Part shown: positions 9,474 to 19,951 of the stretch, in pieces | Position numbering within the stretch: the first letter of the stretch is position 1 | How the letters are laid out: the number at the start of each line of letters is the position of its first letter | From: JABMNT01 sp048262255 | GTDB taxonomy: Bacteria > Pseudomonadota > Alphaproteobacteria > Rhodospirillales > Casp-alpha2 | Length of the DNA: 64,000 nucleotides | Reading direction: 5' to 3' | Assembly (NCBI GenBank): GCA_048262255.1 | Contig: JBLXFH010000003.1 | Location: forward strand, 434,001 to 498,000 | Program-made: the position numbers and the translations under genes | The notes under the pieces: generated by a model | What the model saw: the letters and a program-made list of their open reading frames with translations, nothing else | Told to the model about the DNA's origin: nothing | The model's database searches: none

Positions 9474-9728
9474 TTAGGATTTGCCGCGGGCCTTGCCGAT
9501 AAAGAAAAAGATTAGCCAGATCGGCACGACCACCACAGCACCCAGCAGGACATATTTGACAGCCCATTCAACGACACTGGCGACCACGGAAAAGATGCTT
9601 TGCACCGTCTCGCCAAAATTCGCCAGCAACTGTTTTGGATCAATCTCGAAAAAGCTCAGCAAAACGCCGACGACAAACGAGAACAACAGAACCTTGATCA
9701 GGGCTTCACGGATATTGGCTGGCATCAT
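9474..9728 (-). CDS. Small integral membrane protein, DUF6460-like
   Basis: An 84-residue protein with two hydrophobic segments (about residues 11-26 and 56-77) around an amphipathic middle (FEIDPKQLLANFGETVQSIFSVV). The arrangement, and the phrases LSFVVG-type and YVLLGAVVVVPIWL, recall the DUF6460 small membrane proteins of alphaproteobacteria; that assignment is from memory and moderately sure. The function is unknown. It lies 31 bases upstream of the cytochrome c gene on the same strand, so the two may be co-transcribed. Confidence 0.65.
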   Translation of the reverse strand: MMPANIREALIKVLLFSFVVGVLLSFFEIDPKQLLANFGETVQSIFSVVASVVEWAVKYVLLGAVVVVPIWLIFFFIGKARGKS

Positions 9729-9792
9729 TTCCCCACTTCATTTTGCAAAACCCTACACGAAATTTGCATACGATGAAAAGCCGATTGATCAG

Positions 9793-10227
9793 TTATTTCG
9801 GCCACAGGATCATTTGCGTGCAGCGGAACAGGGCGATGGTTTTACCCGATTCCCGCGATGTCACCACCGCATCCCAGACCTGTGTGGTCCGCCCGGCATG
9901 GGCGACAGTGGCCAGACAGTCAAGCGTGCCCACCAGCGCCGTGCCCAAGTGGTTACTTTTCAGCTCGATGGTCGTGAAGTTCTCAGCGCCGTCCGGCAGG
10001 TGCGCGATGGTCGCCGCGCCGCAGGTTGAATCGGCCAGCGCAATGACCGACGCCGCATGCAGGTAGCCGTTGGGGGCCAGATGATCAGGCCGGATGACCA
10101 TCAAAGACTCGAGCGCGCCCAAGCGGATTTGCGTATAGGTGACGCCCATCATCTCAATAAAGGAGCCGGCGGCCCGCTGGTTCATGGACGCAGGCGTAAT
10201 ACCGCTGCGCAACAAAGGAGGGGCCAT
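9793..10227 (-). CDS. PaaI-type hotdog-fold thioesterase
   Basis: A 144-residue hotdog-fold protein of the PaaI / YbgC-like thioesterase group. The pattern APNGYLHAASVIALADSTCGAATIA (about residues 51-75) is the hotdog helix with the HG(A)G-type entry, and the strand pattern TTIELKSNHLG...GTLDCLATVAHAGRTTQVWDAVV follows. Such enzymes hydrolyse acyl-CoA thioesters in the cytoplasm. It starts 4 bases after the uvrA stop on the same strand, so it is probably in the uvrA transcript. The substrate is unknown. Confidence 0.8.
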   Translation of the reverse strand: MAPPLLRSGITPASMNQRAAGSFIEMMGVTYTQIRLGALESLMVIRPDHLAPNGYLHAASVIALADSTCGAATIAHLPDGAENFTTIELKSNHLGTALVGTLDCLATVAHAGRTTQVWDAVVTSRESGKTIALFRCTQMILWPK

Positions 10228-10231
10228 AAGT

Positions 10232-13144
<2,913 letters not shown>

Positions 13145-13256
13145 GAAACGGACTCCTCAGGACAACAAAACCGGAATGGACGGCACTCAGAAAAGCCCAG
13201 ATTTATAGGGCTTTTCAGGTCAGGTAAAGGGGTAGGAATAAAGACTTGATAATTAA

Positions 13257-13271
13257 GAACAAAAAAAGAAC
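13257..13271 (-). promoter_or_regulatory. LexA (SOS) operator upstream of uvrA
   Basis: The plus strand reads GAAC, seven A, GAAC, which is an exact match to the direct-repeat operator GTTC-N7-GTTC bound by LexA in alphaproteobacteria. It lies in the divergent region between uvrA and the CNT transporter gene. Since uvrA is a classical SOS gene, the assignment to uvrA is very likely; an effect on the transporter gene 107 bases away is possible but not supported. Confidence 0.85.
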
Positions 13272-13377
13272 AAATAGCGAGAGTGTCCGGTCCGGATCGC
13301 GAATCCCGGAGCCAGGCTTGTCGAAAAGCCGCTTCCCTGTGTAATCTGAACCCATCTTGTATTCGGGGGAATCACAA

Positions 13378-14628
13378 ATGATCTGGCAGAGCCTATTGGG
13401 ACTTATCGTTTTCACCGGTATCGCCTGGGCGGTTAGCGAACAGCGCCGCCTTGTTTCGTGGAAAACCGCCGCTATTGGCCTCGCTCTGCAACTGGGGCTC
13501 GCTCTGCTGCTGCTCAAGGTGCCGCCCGTACAAGCCCTGTTCCTGCATCTCAACGGACTGGTCACCGCCTTGCAGGAAGCCACCAAAGCCGGAACGTCCT
13601 TCGTTTTCGGCTATATCGGCGGCGGCCCGCTACCCTTTGCCGAGCCTTACCCGGGCGCGGCCTTCACGCTGGCCTTTCAGGCGCTGCCGCTGATTCTGGT
13701 GGTCAGTGCCTTGTCGGCCGTTTTGTTTCACTGGCGCATCCTGCCGCTGATCGTCCGTGGCTTCGCCTGGGCGCTGGAAAAGACGCTCAATGTCAGCGGC
13801 GCCAGCGGCTTTGCCGTTGCCGCCAATATCTTTGTCGGCATGGTTGAAGCACCGCTGCTGGTCCGCCCTTACATCGCCAAACTGGCGCGGGCCGATCTGT
13901 TCATGGTGATGACCGCCGGCATGGCGACCATCGCCGGGACCATGATCGTGCTCTATGCCTCTGTGTTGGGCGGGGCCATCGACAATGCGTTGGGCCATCT
14001 GCTCACTGCCTCGCTGATCAGTGCGCCTGCCGCCGTGATGACGGCGCGCCTGATGGTTCCCGTCGCCGATCTCCCCTTGCCCGAAGAGGCGCAGAGCTTT
14101 GAGGTGACCAGCCAGTACGCCAGCACCATGGACGCCGTGACCAAAGGCACCACCGATGGCGTGGCGCTGCTGATCAACGTCATCGCCATGCTTGTCGTCA
14201 TGGTGGCGCTGGTCAGTCTGGTCAATATGGGCCTCGCTCTGCTGCCCGACATGGCAGGGGCCAGCCTGTCGCTGGAACGCACGCTCGGCTGGATCATGAC
14301 GCCCTTCGCCTGGCTGCTTGGCGTGCCGTGGGAACAGGCGCAGACGGCCGGGCAACTGCTCGGCATGAAGGTCGTGCTGAACGAGTTCATCGCCTATCTG
14401 GAACTGGTGAAAATGGGCGAGGGGACGCTGGATCCACGCTCGAAGATGATCCTCATCTACACGCTCTGCGGCTTCGCCAACTTAGGCAGCCTCGGCATCA
14501 TGATCGGCGGCCTGTTGTCGATCGCCCCCGACCGCCGCGACGACATCCTCAACCTCGCCCCAAAATCCATCCTGTCGGGCCTGATCGCGACGTCGCTAAC
14601 GGGGGCGGTGATTGGGGTTTTGTATTGA
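13378..14628 (+). CDS. Concentrative nucleoside transporter (CNT/NupC family)
   Basis: A 416-residue inner-membrane protein with about ten hydrophobic segments. CNT-family marks are the gate-domain stretch SFVFGYIGGGPLP (about residues 67-79), the block GASGFAVAANIFVGMVEAPLLVRPYI with the family's Glu, and NEFIAYLEL (about residue 330). It should import nucleosides with sodium or protons. The start ATG 13378 has GGGGGA at a 7-base spacing, and an upstream in-frame start at 13357 is not needed. It is divergent from uvrA and followed after 9 bases by an AT-rich gene of unrelated character. Confidence 0.9.
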   Translation: MIWQSLLGLIVFTGIAWAVSEQRRLVSWKTAAIGLALQLGLALLLLKVPPVQALFLHLNGLVTALQEATKAGTSFVFGYIGGGPLPFAEPYPGAAFTLAFQALPLILVVSALSAVLFHWRILPLIVRGFAWALEKTLNVSGASGFAVAANIFVGMVEAPLLVRPYIAKLARADLFMVMTAGMATIAGTMIVLYASVLGGAIDNALGHLLTASLISAPAAVMTARLMVPVADLPLPEEAQSFEVTSQYASTMDAVTKGTTDGVALLINVIAMLVVMVALVSLVNMGLALLPDMAGASLSLERTLGWIMTPFAWLLGVPWEQAQTAGQLLGMKVVLNEFIAYLELVKMGEGTLDPRSKMILIYTLCGFANLGSLGIMIGGLLSIAPDRRDDILNLAPKSILSGLIATSLTGAVIGVLY

Positions 14629-14637
14629 GGGATTAAA

Positions 14638-15129
14638 ATGAGTGCAAATTTCAGAAACAAATTAGCTTCACAACAAGAACTCTCGCTATACTGTCATCTT
14701 GGTGAGGCCGTGTGTGCTGTACAGCATGTAGAGGATGCTCTTAGCCATTCGATTGTATTAAAGAAGGAAAAGAGACGCAGAAAATTAGAAGCAGATCAAC
14801 TTTTAGAAAAATACCGCTCATATACTCTAGGGAAAGCTATCACGATAGCCGAAAAAGCGAACTTATACCCGGAGTCGTTTCAGCAAGAGCTAAGAGGATT
14901 TTTGTCAGAGCGAAATTGGCTTGTCCATAAAAGCATTGCACAAGGCAGACATGACTGGGATTTGAATATATCCAGAGAGCAGGTTTTTTGTAGAATTAAG
15001 GCTATCATAGTACAAGCCCAGAAGCTTTTATATTGGATCGAAGAGGATCTAATAGAGTTTTCAGAAGCTAATGGCGTTGATATGTCACGGGTACGAGCAG
15101 AAATAGAAAGATATGATTCTGAAAACTAG
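14638..15129 (+). CDS. HEPN-like protein of unknown function
   Basis: A 163-residue, all-helical protein with no family name that I recognise outright. Near residue 92 it has the motif R-N-W-L-V-H (Arg92, Asn93, His97), which fits the RX4H signature with Asn after Arg used by HEPN-domain ribonucleases. The preceding layout (an EDAL helix near 32 and the TLGKAI turn near 63) also suits small HEPN proteins. By eye it is much richer in A and T than the genes on both sides and starts 9 bases after the CNT stop, which suggests recent arrival. No antitoxin partner gene is visible nearby. The HEPN call is an inference from the motif. Confidence 0.6.
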   Translation: MSANFRNKLASQQELSLYCHLGEAVCAVQHVEDALSHSIVLKKEKRRRKLEADQLLEKYRSYTLGKAITIAEKANLYPESFQQELRGFLSERNWLVHKSIAQGRHDWDLNISREQVFCRIKAIIVQAQKLLYWIEEDLIEFSEANGVDMSRVRAEIERYDSEN

Positions 15130-15216
15130 ATTCTTAAAATTATTGAGTTGTGAATCTAATCATAAGTATATTTTTCGGTGCAATTCATAAAAGAACCCAA
15201 CCCAAGGACTCGCCCC

Positions 15217-15918
15217 ATGCTCCCCGACCTCACCGCCCTAAAAGCCCTCTCCACCGCGACCATCACCACCCAGCTGTTCAAGAAGGGGGTCAAGTCGAGC
15301 TATATGAAGGGGCCGATGCCGCTGGTGGCGGATCAGGCGCGGATTGTCGGGCCGGCCTTTACCATCCGCTATACCCCGGCCCGCGAAGATCTGGCGACGC
15401 TCGCCAGTTTGCAGGGCGAGCTGTCCATGCAGCGGGCCATCGAGGCCATACCGGCGGGGGCCGTTGCCGTGGTCGACGCCATGGGCAATACGGATTGCGG
15501 GGTGATCGGCGATATTTTTGCGCAGCGTCTGGTCGAGCGCGGCGTTGCCGGTTATGTGAGCGACGGCGGGGCGCGCGATATTGAGGGCATTCTGGCCAGC
15601 GGCCTGCCGGTCTGGTGCGCGCGGCCTGCGGCGCCATTGTCCATCGATGGTCTGGTTCAGGCCGGTTGGCAGGAGCCCATCGGCTGCGGCCGGGTGACGG
15701 TGGTGCCCGATGATGTGATTGTTGCGGATCGTGACGGGGCTGTCGTCATTCCGGCGGCGCTGGTCGCTGATGTGATCCGTGATGGCAGCGAGCAGGAGCG
15801 CTTCGAGGCCTGGGTACTGGCGCGGGTCAAGGCGGGCGAAGCGCTTCCGGGGCTTTATCCGGCAACAAAAGCCTCGCAGGCAGCTTACAAAGCGGCAGAG
15901 GCCAGCAAAGGCGACTGA
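15217..15918 (+). CDS. RraA-family protein (4-hydroxy-4-methyl-2-oxoglutarate aldolase-like)
   Basis: A 233-residue member of the RraA / dimethylmenaquinone methyltransferase-like fold. The family core is clear: GNTDCGVIGDIFAQRLVERGVAGYVSDGGARDIEGI (about residues 89-125), whose Gly-Asp loop and Arg-Asp pair form the metal and substrate site in 4-hydroxy-4-methyl-2-oxoglutarate aldolases. Some relatives inhibit RNase E instead; this protein is longer than that group (about 160 residues), which favours the enzyme. The start is ATG 15217 behind AAGGA; an upstream ATG at 15178 is less likely. There is no operon partner. Confidence 0.8.
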   Translation: MLPDLTALKALSTATITTQLFKKGVKSSYMKGPMPLVADQARIVGPAFTIRYTPAREDLATLASLQGELSMQRAIEAIPAGAVAVVDAMGNTDCGVIGDIFAQRLVERGVAGYVSDGGARDIEGILASGLPVWCARPAAPLSIDGLVQAGWQEPIGCGRVTVVPDDVIVADRDGAVVIPAALVADVIRDGSEQERFEAWVLARVKAGEALPGLYPATKASQAAYKAAEASKGD

Positions 15919-16019
15919 ACCGAGCCCTGAACCGGGCCGGATTGCCGCAAAGGACAGCAGCATTTATAGTAAAAGCTCGCTGCGGTATGCCACCCGGCTT
16001 AAAACGAAAGAAGAGGGCC

Positions 16020-16448
16020 ATGCCGATTGTTTGGCGCAACAAGATGTCGATTGGCGAGCCGATGATCGATAGCGATCATAAACAGCTGATCGAACTCCTG
16101 AACAGCTACGAGGACGCCGTCAATTCCCGGGACCTGGCGTTGCTGAAATCAACCTTTGCCGGCCTTTTGAAGTATACGGAAACCCATTTCAACCGGGAAG
16201 AAAGCCTCATGCAGGCGATCCATTACAAGGGTTATCAGGACCACCATGAGGCACACCTGGACCTGATTGACGAACTGCATACCTTCCATAAGCAGATCAT
16301 GAGCAAAACCGGCCATATCGACCTGCCGGAAGTCTCCAGATTTCTGCATGACTGGCTGGTCAATCACGTCCTCAATGAAGATATGAAGCTCAAGCCCCTG
16401 CTCGAAAGCGGTATGCATCTGAAGGCCGAATTAGACTGGAACACATAG
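16020..16448 (+). CDS. Bacteriohaemerythrin
   Basis: A 142-residue oxygen-binding di-iron protein. All seven expected iron ligands are visible: His20 (IDSDHKQL), His56 and Glu60 (ETHFNREE), His75 and His79 (DHHEAHLDL), His116 and Asp121 (VNHVLNEDMKL). Single-domain haemerythrins of this length store or shuttle oxygen in the cytoplasm. The ATG at 16020 follows GAGG at about 5 bases and gives the standard PIVWRNKMSIG start. It is monocistronic by spacing. Confidence 0.92.
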   Translation: MPIVWRNKMSIGEPMIDSDHKQLIELLNSYEDAVNSRDLALLKSTFAGLLKYTETHFNREESLMQAIHYKGYQDHHEAHLDLIDELHTFHKQIMSKTGHIDLPEVSRFLHDWLVNHVLNEDMKLKPLLESGMHLKAELDWNT

Positions 16449-16560
16449 CCTGCTGGGCCGTTGCATATCGCCATTGACCACCGCTTCCCCGAAGCCATAC
16501 AATCGCGCAAAATCGGAAGGGCCTAACCTTCGGAACCTTTCGCACAAACAGGAGGCTGCC

Positions 16561-17367
16561 GTGCTCACTCAGGACCAGATCGACCAATATCATGAACAGG
16601 GCTATGTGATCCCGGATTTTCAGTTGCCCGTGGATGTGGTTGAGGCCATGCGGAGCGAACTGGAGCTGTTGATTGCCGCCAACCCGGACAAGACGGCCGA
16701 TGCGCTGTTTGTGCCGCATGCGCCGCAGGGCAATTTGCAGGGGCTCAATTCACCGCGCCATGAAAAATGGCTGGAATTTGCCCGCAACCCCGACATTCTC
16801 GACATGATTTCGCAACTGATCGGCGACAACATCGCGCTGTGGGGTTCGACCGTGTTCGGCAAACCCGCCGGCAACGGCAAGGCGACGCCCTGGCATCAGG
16901 ACGGTCAATACTGGCCGATCCGCCCGCTCGCCAGTTGCACGGCCTGGATCGCCATTGATGATGTGGGGGTGGATAACGGCTGCATGCGGGTTGTTCCCGG
17001 CTCTCATAGGAACAAGCACGTTTACAGCCATCATGACAACAACGCCGATGACCTGACGCTCAATCAGGAACTGGACGCGGGCGAATATAACGAGGCGGAC
17101 GCGGTCGATATCGTGCTCAAGCCGGGGCAGATGTCGTTTCATGATATTTATATGGTGCATGGCTCGAACCACAACACGTCGGCGCGGCGGCGCGCCGGGT
17201 ACGTATTGCGTTTCATGCCGACAACGTCACATTTCGACCGCGAGATCGGCCGTCAATATGAGCAGGGTTCAAAGGCTGTCAATTTCTCCAACCGCCCGGT
17301 GTTTTTGATGCGCGGCATCGATGCCTGCGGCCTCAACGACTTCCAGATCGGTCACACGTCAGCCTGA
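16561..17367 (+). CDS. Phytanoyl-CoA dioxygenase (PhyH) family protein
   Basis: A 268-residue Fe(II)/2-oxoglutarate-dependent oxygenase. The iron site is seen as HxD (His112, Asp114 in TPWHQDGQYW) and the distal His200 (VHGSNHNTS), with the nearby arginines that bind 2-oxoglutarate. The family hydroxylates small molecules such as halogenated or CoA-bound acids; the substrate cannot be told. The start is a GTG at 16561, chosen because a full AGGAGG lies 5 bases before it; a longer frame from 16474 lacks such a site. The last 16 bases overlap the convergent small gene. Confidence 0.85.
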   Translation: MLTQDQIDQYHEQGYVIPDFQLPVDVVEAMRSELELLIAANPDKTADALFVPHAPQGNLQGLNSPRHEKWLEFARNPDILDMISQLIGDNIALWGSTVFGKPAGNGKATPWHQDGQYWPIRPLASCTAWIAIDDVGVDNGCMRVVPGSHRNKHVYSHHDNNADDLTLNQELDAGEYNEADAVDIVLKPGQMSFHDIYMVHGSNHNTSARRRAGYVLRFMPTTSHFDREIGRQYEQGSKAVNFSNRPVFLMRGIDACGLNDFQIGHTSA

Positions 17368-17543
17368 TTTACGCCACGGCGCGGGTAAGGGGTCTGGCGG
17401 GTTTGCCAGCGCCATTCTTCGTGCCGAGCCCGTTGCAGTGCCTCCCATTCGGTTCGGAAGTATTCGAAGGGATTGTCGCTGACCAGCCAGTCAACCAGCC
17501 CCCATTGGCGGATGTCATCCACATATACAGCTGAAAAACGCAT
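17352..17543 (-). CDS. Small hypothetical protein
   Basis: A 63-residue Trp- and Arg-rich protein (DIRQWGLVDWLV, EEWRWQTRQ). The composition is protein-like, and AAAGG lies about 10 bases before the ATG. It overlaps the end of the PhyH gene by 16 bases in convergent orientation. I do not recognise a family. It may be a real small cytoplasmic protein, but there is no independent support. Confidence 0.45.
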   Translation of the reverse strand: MRFSAVYVDDIRQWGLVDWLVSDNPFEYFRTEWEALQRARHEEWRWQTRQTPYPRRGVNQADV

Positions 17544-17650
17544 CAGTCAGGCCTTTCGTTTGTGAATAATTCTGTCAGTTTAGGGGCCGTAGTCTCAACA
17601 ATTGGTAAACGGGGACTTTACGCCCTCTACAGAAGTGACAAGGAAGACGC

Positions 17651-17890
17651 ATGAACGACGACATGAACGCTGATTTTGAAAAGGCCGACGTCATACTGGC
17701 GACAGCGCTGGAGCAGTTCCAGGCCGAAGGCGTCAATCAGTACGTCTATGGCATGGCAATGATCGAGATCGGCCTGCTGGCTTTGGTTAAACTTGGCGAG
17801 GACGACGAATCGCTGATCGAAACAGTGCGCCAGTTCATCGAAAAAGCGCAAAACCAGACGCTGCCGCCACTGCCGGAGCCGCGCCAATAG
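17651..17890 (+). CDS. Small hypothetical protein
   Basis: A 79-residue acidic, helical protein (MNADFEKADVILATALEQF and so on) with a Pro-rich end. AAGGA lies about 6 bases before the ATG, the frame is free-standing, and the composition looks coding. It has no membrane segment or metal motif. No family is recognised and there is no clear operon link; ssb follows after 133 bases. Confidence 0.6.
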   Translation: MNDDMNADFEKADVILATALEQFQAEGVNQYVYGMAMIEIGLLALVKLGEDDESLIETVRQFIEKAQNQTLPPLPEPRQ

Positions 17891-18023
17891 GCCGGGCTTT
17901 GCAGAATTCGGGTTTTTCCACAGAATGATCGGCAAATTGGGCCGTTTCGCGCTGGTTCCTTGTGACGGGAAGTCTTATAGTTCCGGTCAATTCACACCCA
18001 GATAAAATGAAGTAGGGGGCCCC

Positions 18024-18515
18024 ATGGCCGGTTCGGTAAATAAAGTCATACTCGTTGGAAATCTCGGTCGCGATCCGGAAATCCGTTATGCCCAGAACGG
18101 CAACAAAATTGCCAATTTCTCCATTGCCACGTCGGAGTCCTGGCGCGACAAAAGCACAGGCGAGCGCAAGGAAAAAACCGAATGGCACCGCATTGTGGTG
18201 TTTTCCGAAGGCCTGGCGACGATTGCCGAGAAGTATCTGAAAAAAGGCTCCAAGGTCTACATCGAGGGCGCTTTGCAAACCCGCAAATGGACCGGCAACG
18301 ACGGCGTCGAAAAATACACGACCGAGATTGTTCTGCAGGGCTTCAACTCGACCCTGACCATGCTCGACGGCCGTGGCGATGGCGGCGGTGGCGGTGGCAA
18401 CTATGGCGGTGGCGACTCGAGCGGCGGCGAGCCCGACTGGGGCAGCCCCGATCAGGGTGGTGGCGGTTCCAGTGGCCCCTCCGGCGGCGATCTGGATGAC
18501 GAGATCCCGTTCTAG
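18024..18515 (+). CDS. ssb: Single-stranded DNA-binding protein
   Basis: SSB coats single-stranded DNA during replication, repair and recombination. The protein has 163 residues. It shows the OB fold (SVNKVILVGNLGRDPEIRY ... to about residue 108), a Gly-rich flexible linker (about 116-155) and the acidic tip DDEIPF that recruits partner proteins. Downstream by 78 bases is an MFS transporter gene. No SOS box was found in front of it, unlike the ssb/uvrA arrangement of enterobacteria. Confidence 0.97.
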   Translation: MAGSVNKVILVGNLGRDPEIRYAQNGNKIANFSIATSESWRDKSTGERKEKTEWHRIVVFSEGLATIAEKYLKKGSKVYIEGALQTRKWTGNDGVEKYTTEIVLQGFNSTLTMLDGRGDGGGGGGNYGGGDSSGGEPDWGSPDQGGGGSSGPSGGDLDDEIPF

Positions 18516-18593
18516 GCTCTTGCTGAGCCCCGGCGGCAACCGGTATGCCCCGTCGCCTCCGGTTTGTCGCTTTTTGACTTAAGGACCCTCAGT

Positions 18594-19799
18594 GTGAACA
18601 CAGACGGCAGCCAACCGCACGCCCGCAAGAACGTCTTTGTCCTGTCAGCCAGCCAGGCCCTGTCGATGACCGGCACCTCCATGGTCATGACGGCGTCAGC
18701 ACTGGTCGGCGCCATGCTGGCCGAGGACAAGTCGCTGTCCACCGTTCCGCTGGCCCTGCAATTCACCGGGGCCATGATCACGACCATCCCGGCGTCTTTG
18801 TTCATGGGTCGGTTCGGGCGGCGCATTGGCTTTTCGCTGGGCCAGACGGTTGGCGCCCTGGGCGCGGCGCTCGCCACCTACGCCATCTATATCCAGCATT
18901 TCTGGCTGTTTGCCGCAGCCAGCCTGCTGCTCGGCTTTCATGTCGCCTTCTGGCAATACTACCGCTTTGCCGCTGCTGATTCCGCCGGGCCTGAATTTCG
19001 CGCCAAGGCTATTTCCTACGTGTTGGCGGGCGGGGTTATTTCCGCCATTCTCGGCCCACAACTGGCGAAATGGGGCGAAAACCTGCTGCAGCCCATTACT
19101 TTTGCCGGCGTTTACGCGCTCATCGGCGGGCTCTGCCTGTGTACACTGGTTTTGCTGCAGGCGATCCGCATTCCCCCGCCAAAAACCGTCGGCATCGTCA
19201 AGGGCGGCAGGCCGCTCATCGAAATCATGCGCCAACCGGTCTTTATCATCGCCGTGATGACCGCCATGTTCGGCTACGGCACCATGACGCTGGTCATGAC
19301 GGCGACGCCGCTGGCCATGGTCTATGGCTGCGGTTTTGCCTTCAGCGACTCCGCCACGGTCATTCAGTGGCATATCCTCGCCATGTTCGCACCCAGCTTT
19401 TTCACCGGTCATCTGATCAAACGCTTTGGTGTGCTCAATATCATCATCACTGGCATTCTGCTCAATATCTCGGCCATGGCGGTCAATTTGAGCGGCATCA
19501 ATATTTCAAACTTCACCATCGGCCTGATCTGTCTCGGACTCGGCTGGAACTTCATGTTCATTGGCGGCACAACGCTGCTGACCGAAGCCTATACGCCCGA
19601 AGAACAGTCGAAAGTACAGGCCGCCAACGACTTTCTGGTGCTCTCGTCAACGACACTCGCCGCCTTTTCCTCCGGCGCTTTGCTGAATACATTCAGCTGG
19701 GCCGCCGTTAACGCTGGCATCGCCATTCCCATGACTTTGGTGTTCGCCGGCGTGATCTGGTTCAAGTTTATTTACATCCCGAAATACAGCCTCAAATAA
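18594..19799 (+). CDS. MFS transporter
   Basis: A 401-residue inner-membrane protein with about twelve hydrophobic helices. The cytoplasmic loop MGRFGRRIGFSLG (about residues 68-80) is the A-motif position of the major facilitator superfamily. The overall pattern resembles the small group often annotated as MFS permeases of unknown substrate. The GTG at 18594 follows AAGGA; a TTG at 18564 would add ten residues. The transported compound is unknown. It is followed by a 152-base gap before gyrA. Confidence 0.82.
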   Translation: MNTDGSQPHARKNVFVLSASQALSMTGTSMVMTASALVGAMLAEDKSLSTVPLALQFTGAMITTIPASLFMGRFGRRIGFSLGQTVGALGAALATYAIYIQHFWLFAAASLLLGFHVAFWQYYRFAAADSAGPEFRAKAISYVLAGGVISAILGPQLAKWGENLLQPITFAGVYALIGGLCLCTLVLLQAIRIPPPKTVGIVKGGRPLIEIMRQPVFIIAVMTAMFGYGTMTLVMTATPLAMVYGCGFAFSDSATVIQWHILAMFAPSFFTGHLIKRFGVLNIIITGILLNISAMAVNLSGINISNFTIGLICLGLGWNFMFIGGTTLLTEAYTPEEQSKVQAANDFLVLSSTTLAAFSSGALLNTFSWAAVNAGIAIPMTLVFAGVIWFKFIYIPKYSLK

Positions 19800-19951
19800 G
19801 CCCAAAATTAAGCCCGGGATTCAGCCGATTTTATACCCGTTACGGAGTTGTGCGGGGGGGTGGAAAATGCTACATTTCTGCGACTCTTAACCGACTCTAT
19901 TATTACGTTTAAATATTCGCATAAATCCTTGAAATTATTTGGTAAAATGAT

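Noticed and set aside
18696..19412. A 238-codon open frame on the minus strand
   Set aside because: Shadow of the MFS transporter gene; His- and Gln-rich composition with no hydrophobic or domain pattern.
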